From Diplocarpon mali (taxonomy: Eukaryota; Ascomycota; Leotiomycetes; Helotiales; Drepanopezizaceae), in the NCBI GenBank assembly GCA_024741835.1, contig JAENRP010000561.1:1-18626 (forward strand): 18,626 nucleotides of DNA. Direction: 5' to 3'. The notes under the pieces are model-generated. The model saw only the letters and a program-made list of their open reading frames with translations. It was not told the DNA's origin and searched no databases. The translations under genes and the position numbers were made by a program. Positions within the stretch are counted from its first letter, which is position 1. Each line of letters begins with the position of its first letter. Below, in pieces: positions 11,344-18,626 of this stretch.

Positions 11344-14300
11344 TATAGTGAGCTTTGAGTAAGCATCTGGTGTCCAGGTGCATCAGTGCGAAGTTTAACC
11401 AACGACTGCTTTTGGGGAGTCACGAAACATCACAGGCATCTAGCAAAAGCTCGAAGATGATTCAAGCACAACATGGCGCCAAATATTTCGATATATCCAA
11501 ACATTCCATGCTATCTGCAGTCGCATTGTTTAATAGGAATTGCTCATCTCTTGAACCATCCAAGTACCGTGATGTCGCCCAACCTCTAGGGCCGAATGTT
11601 TCCAATGCCTCGACACTCTTAGTCATTTTTGGTACCTTAGTTAGGTATTGACACACGCAGGCCGCTCTGTTTCCGGAGCGCTCATGATACTGGCCTCTTA
11701 AAAAATGAAACTATTCAGACATTGGCGAAATTCCAAGGTTGCGAAAGAGTCAAACATATGGCAAGTTGGGCAAAATATGTACTGACAAGTATTAGACAAC
11801 GGAAAGTGCCGGGCATATTCTCTTCTGTTTCTTATAGTTAATCCGCCTGCATCGTGTTGATTTAATCGAAAGGTGCCACGACCTTATTTTCATCGTTCCT
11901 TCTCTGAGCATTTCGATTGGGTTTTTTTAATTCTAGGCTCTAAAGAGGCATCTTCCGTTTATACTTTAATCTACCAACACATAAAACTTCATAATAGCTG
12001 TTATCACAATGAACCAGTAAAAATTGGGAGTAGCATGGCTCTTACTAATATCGAATAGTAGTTATACGATAAAACTTTTAAAAAACTGCATACAAGGTTA
12101 GCGAGTTTGAGTCCACCATATTTGAGGTGTTGGGGCATTCGGTCAACTGATCACCCATTTTCGGATCACGGCCTGCTGGGCCTTATTCCACAAGGCAAGG
12201 TTCCTGCAGCTAAACCCGCCCCAACACTATTCAGACGATAATGGCTTTCTAGACAAGTACGGTCCTCTTTTTAATGCCAGCGCTTACGGAAACTCGATAG
12301 AATCCTCAAGATGAAGAACACGGCAGCGCTATGGAAATCGCAATCTCGAACTTCTATCCCGTTTCAACTTCTACAAGCTGACAATCATTACGATGGGCAA
12401 GTAATTTAGTCCGGCATGGATAACTATGAAAACGAAAAGCGCTTCTTATGACCGCTTGATGCTTCACGCTAGCCACTAATACAGTCATTCAATGGGAGCC
12501 CGAGGAAAAGAGTCGGTGAAACTGCAATGAGCGAGGTTTAGATTGAGAGATTCAGGATCAGCTTGCTTCGTATGAAGAACGACTCACGCTTCACAAAATA
12601 GAGTCTTTGCAAGGTATTTACGATGAAGTCCTGTCATCATACTCGAGTCAAGCCTTTGGATCATCCGTACCGCTGTTGACAGAGAAGCTTATTTCGAGTA
12701 CCTACCCCACCTGGAAAATTAAAATTCGTTCCTTGTGATTTCTTGCTCCCTCCAGTCAGATCATGCTTCGCACCGCTGTCCATGTGCTCTAGGCGGAAGG
12801 ATCTGTAAAGTTTATCTGATTTTCTCAGCGCTGTCCTTGCGTTCTTTCACATTTCTCCAGCTTTCACATTATTGTACGAACCTTTCATTGATCGAGTTAA
12901 GAGAATCCAACTCCCTCTTAAAGTTACCGAGCTACACATTGATTACACAACTCTTGTGGTCGTTCCTGGCCGATACTGGCATGATTGCTGGATTTTTTAG
13001 GCGCAATACGTGGGAGTGTTGCTCTTTCTCTTGATCCAACAACATTACATATCTTTCACGCTGTGACCATTTTGGTTCCTGGCGCACTCTGGTCAGCCAA
13101 ATAAGAGCACTTTCCCTGTGGCCAGAAGAGTTAAAGGTACAAGCGACTCAACACAGACGATTCAGAAGTGGTGGCCAACGATTATTGGTGTGGAGCAATT
13201 CCTGGACGATTGTAAGATCTGGGTCAGACATTGGTTGTAACCTGGGCTGAAATGATTTTATTTGACAAGGAGTTGTGTTCACGCTTCGTTATTTGGTAGC
13301 TTGGACCAACTCGACTTGAATGATGCATCTGTTGCCCAAAGAGGGAGATGAGCTCAGAATCGCATATTCCAGAAGTGCAGATGGACTAGTGTGTATACAG
13401 TCTGTTTTGATCATGCTAATTTGTCCCAACATCAAAAGACAAGCGGCAGGGTGTCACCAACGCTGTCAATAGAGTCTTTCTCTCTTCTTTCAGTCACTCT
13501 TCGGGCCTTCGGGGCCAACTGCAAGGTATGTCTCCAATTCTATATACTATAACATAACTAATCTACGGTCCAAATGGAGAATAGGTACCGATTGTAACAA
13601 CAGTTGTACCGGGACTGGTTCTCCCCCAACCTTGCGAAAACATACACGCCATCACTTCGACCTCCATCGATAGGGACACAGCGAGGAGATCAGATGTTTC
13701 TCAAGATCAACCTATATCAGACTCGAGAATACGGTGTAAGGAACTGTTTGAAACTACTATTTTATCAATTTTCTCCAAATGAGCTAAAACCTCATAGCTC
13801 CCCTCCTCACACGATTGTTTCCAAAGTATCGTTAGCGGGATATGCGATGTTCAGCCAATAGATGACGATGGACCTTTGCAATTTCGAATTCAGAAATTGA
13901 TATCAAGACAAAAAATATGAAGTTCTCATCGTCGTGCTTGTGCAGAAGCATCTTTTTTAGTATGTCAAAGTTCACATGTCATCACTTGGGCTAGCACGTA
14001 CTAGAAGTGGTAGTAAGCAGTTTATACTTAGCCCGGGGAAGCTTGTTGGCATATGTTCCTGGTATTTCAAGTTTCAGAAACTATGCGTTTTTATTCATCA
14101 TAACTTGATCTGAGTTGTGTATCGTGTTTTGTAATGTTTTGGTTTTCACATCAAGCGAATAGTAATTGGTTGATCGCTAATGATGTCACGAGTCACAGCC
14201 GAGGCACCAAGCATCCATACGTTCAGAAACAGGTAAACCTCCGGACCTTCGCTTTCAATTCACAACTTCCACCTATACGGTTCTTTCAATCTCTTGAGGT

Positions 14301-14412
14301 TTACAGCTTTCTACTGCGCAATCATCTTGCTATACCAGGCAGCCTGACCTCGTGTGACCATTTCTCCTTGTGGTTCATTTCATTTTTGTGTAGTGTCGAA
14401 TCTTGCTTCAAC
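11344..14412. other. AT-richer gene-poor stretch with coding-like scraps
   Basis: No intact gene is evident. Between about 12557 and 13300 the plus strand shows successive open pieces in different frames that look more coding-like than the surroundings, such as YEERLTLHKIESLQG, FTLLYEPFIDRVKR and TWAEMILFDKELCSRF, separated by stops. They may be remnants of one or more dead genes, but I cannot identify a family. A small inverted-repeat element lies at 12127-12227. The right end, from about 14000, should include the promoter and leader of the SMP-C2 gene. Confidence 0.45.
12127..12227. mobile_element. 101-bp inverted-repeat unit, possible transposon terminus or MITE remnant
   Basis: GTGTTGGGGC (12127-12136) and GCCCCAACAC (12218-12227) are perfect 10-bp inverted repeats. 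The interior contains TCACCCATTTTCGGATCACG and then a GGGCCTTATTCCAC block. From memory this resembles the ends of fungal Tc1/mariner-type (Fot1/pogo-like) elements, but I cannot confirm it. GATCAC occurs twice inside. No clear TA target duplication flanks the repeats and no transposase frame is adjacent, so at most this is a remnant or a short non-autonomous derivative. Confidence 0.35.
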
Positions 14413-16343
14413 ATGTCACTTATCGAGAAACTAACAGCTGAGGGAGGTGGAGAATCTGTGCGTAAGTTAGGCCCCAATATACTGCTAACAGTTCTGGCTC
14501 ATTCGCTCTGTGACTCTTTGCGGCAGCTAACTACTGGACTATCTAGGCTTCTTGAACGATATTGTTGCGCAACTTTGGCCCCATATTAATGTTGCCGGCA
14601 GCAAAATGACGAAAGAAGTTGCCGAGCCCATGTTTAAGAGCATGCTTCCAGGTCCACTGGCGACTCTCCACTTTACGAAAATTGATCTCGGTCAAGTTCC
14701 TCTGCAAATTTCCAATGTTCTAGCGACCAAAACCGAGACCGATAGCATCAAGCTTGATATGAATGTCGACTGGGCTGGCAAGTGTGACATTGAGCTCGAT
14801 GGTAACATGATACCTACTCTCGTGAGTTCAAACCAGGGTCTGTCTTGACACCGCTGCTGGAAGCTAATTATCTGAGCAGGGGGTAAGAGGTGTTGCACTT
14901 CATGGCAGGCTTTCTGCTCTGCTCGGTCCAACAACTGATGTCCTTCCCTTGGTAATTGAATTCTTCATAAAGTGAAGGAATTTCACGTCTCACTAACAAT
15001 TTATAATGTAGATAGGAGCTGCGCAAATCGCCTTTGTGAACCCGCCAGTCCTCAAACTCGATTTTACTGGCGCTGCCAATCTGGCTGACTCTGACAGTAA
15101 GTTTACTCTGAGCTTTCATGTCTGAAGATTGTTTTGGAAGGATGAAAATCCGCGTCCTCTTCTGTTGCTTGCTCGGTCTCCTGAAACAGCCTTTCTTGAG
15201 TATTATTTAAGGATGGCAATATTGATATGGGGCGTTTTCATAGTGATCGACGGAGCGGTACGCGGGGTAATTATGAGCATCATCAACTCCATTCTAGTGC
15301 TGCCCAACCGTCTTCTGATCAAGCTTGATGCTGCCAATGACTACTTCAAGACACAATTGCCCCCACTTGGAATCATTCGGATCACCGTCGAGAAGGCAGT
15401 GGGATTTGACGAGGAAAAGCAAAGCGCTACCAAGAAGTTATTCTCAAAGCTCACCCGAGCTTCCCCTGACACTTACTGCCAAATTGGCGTTGGCGCGGAG
15501 GCTCCATGGCGAACATCTACCAAGGATAACACCACGAGCCCTGTCTGGAATGAGGTGCATGATTTCATAGTTACGGATTTGAACCAGTGCATTACCGTTG
15601 ATCTACGAGATCAAGACGTCGGTAGCGACGATCAGATCGGCCTTGGTGTCACTACAGTTAAAGACATCCTAATGGCTGGCGGCAAGCAAGAGCTGAGTCT
15701 TGTGCACAAGGAACAGCCAGTGGATGGTAAAGTCTTATTATCTTGCAAGTTCTATAGCTTTGCACCCGAAGACAATAGCTTCTTTGCCGCGGATCATAGC
15801 GCCGAGGGTCTACTGTGCGGTGTGGCTACCATCCTGATAGCTGGCGCATTTGGTATCTCTGGCAACAGGAAAGAGCTTAACCCGAGCGTGGTTGTGACAT
15901 GGGGCAAGAATTATCGTTTCCAGACCGCCATCAAGACGGATGCACCAGGTAAGCGCATTCGGCTCCAGAAAAATTAGGGAGGCAAGCCCCAAAACTTTTG
16001 CTATTCTCTCCCGCCTCTTGATAAATTTAATCGAAGTACATGCTGATCTATTTTTTTAGGAACGGATATTGCCAACCCTACCTTTGACCAGACTTTCCGC
16101 ATCCCTGTCACAACAGATATGGTGGGTAGCGGGGCGCAGAGCTTCCGAATTGCTCTCATGAACAAGAAGGATGAAATCGGCTCGGTCGAGGTCTCGTTCT
16201 CGGACATAGTAGAGGCACCAGGCATGACTTTTCAGAACAATCTCCAAGTCGGCCTTGGGGCAACTGTCAGGGCAAGCATATCTCTCCGTGGTATTGTACC
16301 AGATTCTATGGAGGGACACAGTCTTCCTCACCGTCAACGGTAA
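14413..16343 (+). CDS. SMP-domain and C2-domain lipid-transfer-type protein (489 aa, six exons)
   Basis: Proposed exons: 14413-14461, 14547-14821, 14880-14951, 15012-15096, 15244-15948 and 16060-16343. They total 1470 nt, with GT-AG borders throughout and clear branch-like sites in several introns (for example CTAAC in the first, CTGAT in the last). Exon 1 starts MSLIEKLTAEGG. An ATG at 14134 is in frame but its extra 93 residues look like leader sequence. An SMP lipid-binding domain starts at about residue 17 (FLNDIVAQLWPHI) and runs to about 180. C2A spans about 187-300 and keeps Ca2+-type acidic residues (D220 and the D267-x-D269 plus D273/D274 loop before IG). A second, degenerate C2-like region (about 365-480: NPSVVVTWGK to VRASISLRG) lacks the acidic loops. 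Tricalbin and extended-synaptotagmin proteins with this layout move lipids at membrane contact sites. This one has no N-terminal membrane segment, so it is probably soluble or peripherally bound. Confidence 0.88.
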
Positions 16344-17844
16344 GTTGCGACAGCGGGAGATGATTTGTGGTCATTCGCTGTATCAATGAACTATTCGTAG
16401 TTAGAGACAAGCTCTTAGTGGGGAGAACAAAAGATAGGCAGGAAATTTTATACCGTATGCCGCTGTTTATGTCTCTGATTGTCTATGCATCTTCCCAGTA
16501 AATATAGAGCATAGTCTCTGGCAGTCACCAGGTCACCGCAATGAACATTACTAAATAAGATTCTACTGGGCTGCGATTGAGTACCTATTCTCCTCACAAA
16601 TTTGAATCCTACAGTATCTACAGTTCGACTCATGGCACTGTTCGTGATCCTCTGCATTCCCTCCCATGAATAGCTCGAAGGCTTTAGCCTCCTGTAATTT
16701 CTCCTCTTCGTCCTCCAGGTCATCTAACACAGCAACCAAATCCGGAACTCTAGAGAACTCATCGAAATCGGCTCTAATCGCACACCTAACATCCCGAAAT
16801 GCCGTCGAGCTGCTTCAGCGTCCAATTCCGCAAAGCGAGTGGATCTCTAAGCTGGGCATCCGACCCGTTATAGAGTTGATCACAAGCAGAGCTATCGCGT
16901 GGCACACCTGAGATATCATTTATGGTCATGGACTTTGTTACGCCAGATAGTGCACGTCGCCGGAGTCGCGACGCTTTCCTACTTGCAAACCCTTCTCTCG
17001 CACGGTGCGGCATCGGCGTACCTAAAGTCTGGATGTCGCCGGAGCCCTTCAAACTGCAATGGATCGTCCGAGCAGCACAGCGTTTCAGGTTCCGTCCCAA
17101 CGCATACAGCGATCCCCGACTCGTGGAGGAACGTATGGTTGAGGGCATTGAAGCAGATCCGCTGCCCTCTATTTACCTATGCAAGGATCATTCTGGTTGT
17201 CACTTATGGCTTACAGGGATCTGTGGGGGCCAGCGGACGACAAGAGTTGGAAGGCATTGTCGAGTTTGCAGAGCGCCTGGCGTCTTTGGTGTGTAGTTGG
17301 TGGTGGGCTGTCCGGGTGAGGTGAATATCTATTACATTGCTCTTGTTAGGGTTCCGGGGCGCAGTGAGTTCCCGTATCTGCGGGCGGGCCTTGGGAGGAA
17401 ACTTTTCGAATTGAGGGGATGTTGAAACATTTCAGGACCTGGTTGGTATTCTTCGGATATTGTTGCGGTGTTTATGGCCAAGTGCTTGAGACGGCGTAGA
17501 CGAGAATATTTATTCTCACTTCGGATTCCTTGGTCAACATTACTGGATGTCGAACGAATCGCGCATCAAGAGTACGTGAACAGAGAAGAGCAAACATGAG
17601 AGGAGCCGTAAAAAATTCCAGGCTACAGGGTTCGACGGTATGAATTGGGTCGTTTGCAAGCGAGATAATGAACCACAATTTGCTTTGTTGACACTTACGC
17701 GAATGACCACCTCTTTTTGTCTTGGGCACTCATGAGGCTTTGAGAAAGGCACTGGGTCCAGAAAAAAAATTAGAATTTAGTTATTCTCTCATTGTTTTGA
17801 ATAAAGCCCTCGTCGCGACTCACTCGTCGAGAATTCGGCATGCA
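16344..17844. other. Region between the SMP-C2 gene and the broken oxygenase gene
   Basis: The left 200 bases should be the 3' flank of the SMP-C2 gene. The middle holds the remnant listed at 16563-17148. From about 17300 to 17844 only short frames occur. One minus-strand frame at 17472-17729 starts MPKTKRGGHSRKCQQ and has a donor-like GTAAGT just inside, but it has no recognisable family and I do not call it a gene. Confidence 0.45.
16563..17148 (-). pseudogene. Probable gene remnant, unidentified protein with acidic coiled-coil-like segment
   Basis: The minus strand carries an 83-codon frame (16566-16814, TAG at 16565-16563) with strongly coding-like content: ADFDEFSRVPDLVAVLDDLE, then EEEKLQEAKAFELFMGG and a Cys-rich end (CHESNCRYCRIQIC). 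It has no ATG at its start. One base shift near 16797 would join it to FAELDAEAARRHF in a second frame. Another shift near 16840 would join that to NGSDAQLRDP in a third frame, open up to an ATG at 17148. This pattern suggests one protein interrupted by two single-base deletions. The plus strand is also open across 16899-17324, so the strand upstream of 16900 is uncertain. I do not recognise the family. Confidence 0.4.
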
Positions 17845-18626
17845 TCACTTGACGGATTGATTCCCGATTCTGCGCATGATTTGCTGTTCTCGATCACCCC
17901 TCTTCTTTCCTCTCCCATATGTCAGAGAAAACCGCTCCTTCATATGCTGTTCCGCAGTCAAGTGCTTTCCCCCCATCACCGCTTCCGTCGAGTGGTCTCA
18001 ACAAGCATTCTACGTTCCCATCGAAGAAAAAGGGGACTGAGTATCTGTCGCCCCCGTCTCTGTTCACAACTCGATGTAGATTGCTCTTGTATTTCCTACT
18101 AGTTCACATTTGCAGCATGTCCCCGACATTCACAACGTAGGCGTTTCTGTTCGGCTTGATATCAACCCACCGCCTATTCCCGCCATCCCACACTTGTAAG
18201 CCTCCAATATCATCCTGGAGTAAGAGCGTAATAGCGCCAAAGTCCGTGTGGGCGCCTGCTCTGAGCTGTCTGTCATCGTTCGATTCATCTGGCGGGTAGT
18301 GCAGCAGTCGAATCGAAGCAACTGCTTCGTTGGACTTGAACTCGTCGAAAACTTTAGGTCCGTACGGCATTCCAGCAGCGCTTAGACTCATGACTATCAG
18401 GGCCAATGTGTACATCTTGGCATAATACGCGCTCATGGGATTCTTGAAACGTCTTCGGAAATAAGCGAGGAATCGGGCCACAGAGTCGGTCCCATCAGGA
18501 AATCATGCCTTTGTGACAGAATCGAAAGGTGTAGATTCTAGTTCTAGAGAGCTGAAGTAGTATATATACAAGGTTGGCTTACCAAGCCTTAGCCTCCGCT
18601 CCGTGCGGTAATCTCTGTACCTTGTA
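17845..18626 (-). pseudogene. Broken 2-oxoglutarate/Fe(II) oxygenase gene (isopenicillin N synthase-like), cut by the window edge
   Basis: The minus strand reads as the C-terminal two-thirds of a 2OG-Fe(II) dioxygenase, a family that uses iron, oxygen and 2-oxoglutarate to oxidise small molecules, often in secondary metabolism. Landmarks are FPDGTDSV (about 18500), IRLLHYPP (about 18300), and the iron-binding HxD in AGAHTDFG (His 18250-18248, Asp 18244-18242). GGLQVWDGG and VVNVGDMLQM follow, then the distal His in KSNLHRVV (18076-18074) and the 2OG-binding RYS (Arg 18046-18044). Three lesions break it. TGA at 18505-18503 and TGA at 18106-18104 are in frame, the second where the family usually has Trp after the MLQ-type motif. 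A shift near the six-base G run (17969-17974) means the expected ending TAEQHMKERFSLTYGR is read only in another frame, to TGA at 17847-17845. The N-terminus lies outside the window. A sequencing error could explain the homopolymer shift but hardly all three. Confidence 0.85.

Noticed and set aside
14134..14412. N-terminal extension of the SMP-C2 gene from an in-frame ATG at 14134
   Set aside because: The added 93 residues look like translated leader, while MSLIEKLTAEGG matches the start I expect for the family.
17625..17650. Second T-loop-like word GGTTCGACGG
   Set aside because: The flanking sequence does not fold into a cloverleaf and lacks an A-box.
17472..17752. Possible small basic, ribosomal-protein-like gene (MPKTKRGGHSRKC)
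   Set aside because: The resemblance is limited to a few basic residues; the remainder does not match any ribosomal protein I know, with or without an intron at the nearby GTAAGT.
18540..18600. Intron near the left of the oxygenase fragment (GTAAGC to CTCTCTAG)
   Set aside because: Only about 39 nt long, and the exon before it is too short and too close to the window edge to confirm, so I did not fix its borders.

Overview
The window looks like nuclear DNA of a filamentous ascomycete (Pezizomycotina). The two intact genes are interrupted by short introns (58-147 nt) with GT-AG borders and, in most cases, fungal-type branch points. The products and gene remnants belong to families typical of that group, and gene spacing is loose. 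The species cannot be named from the sequence.

Layout, left to right. (1) 1-784 shows no gene. (2) 785-2350, minus strand, is a decayed gene of the fungal glucose/sorbosone dehydrogenase (PQQ-type beta-propeller) family, with a GPI-like tail. It carries stops, frameshifts, a lost splice acceptor and no in-frame ATG. (3) 3643-7217, minus strand, is an intact, large, serine-rich, mostly disordered protein of unknown function. Its start codon lies in an 18-nt first exon. (4) 7218-11144 is a long gene-poor stretch with a pentanucleotide repeat and some palindromes. (5) 11145-11343 may hold a small two-exon reading frame. (6) 11344-14412 is AT-richer, with a short inverted-repeat element and scraps of coding-like sequence. 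(7) 14413-16343, plus strand, is an intact six-exon gene for an SMP plus C2 domain lipid-transfer-type protein of 489 aa. I reconstructed it exon by exon, and the frame closes exactly (1470 nt). (8) 16563-17148, minus strand, contains a probable gene remnant overlapped by open frames on the plus strand. (9) 17845-18626 and past the right edge, minus strand, is a broken 2-oxoglutarate/Fe(II) oxygenase gene whose active-site residues can still be read across the lesions.

The two intact genes do not obviously work together: one is an uncharacterised scaffold-like protein, the other a likely membrane-contact lipid-transfer protein. The main pattern is gene decay. Two recognisable oxidoreductase genes and at least one unrecognised gene have been lost around two maintained genes. 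I see no CRISPR array, rRNA, convincing tRNA or complete transposon, and no clear candidate for a new multi-gene system.
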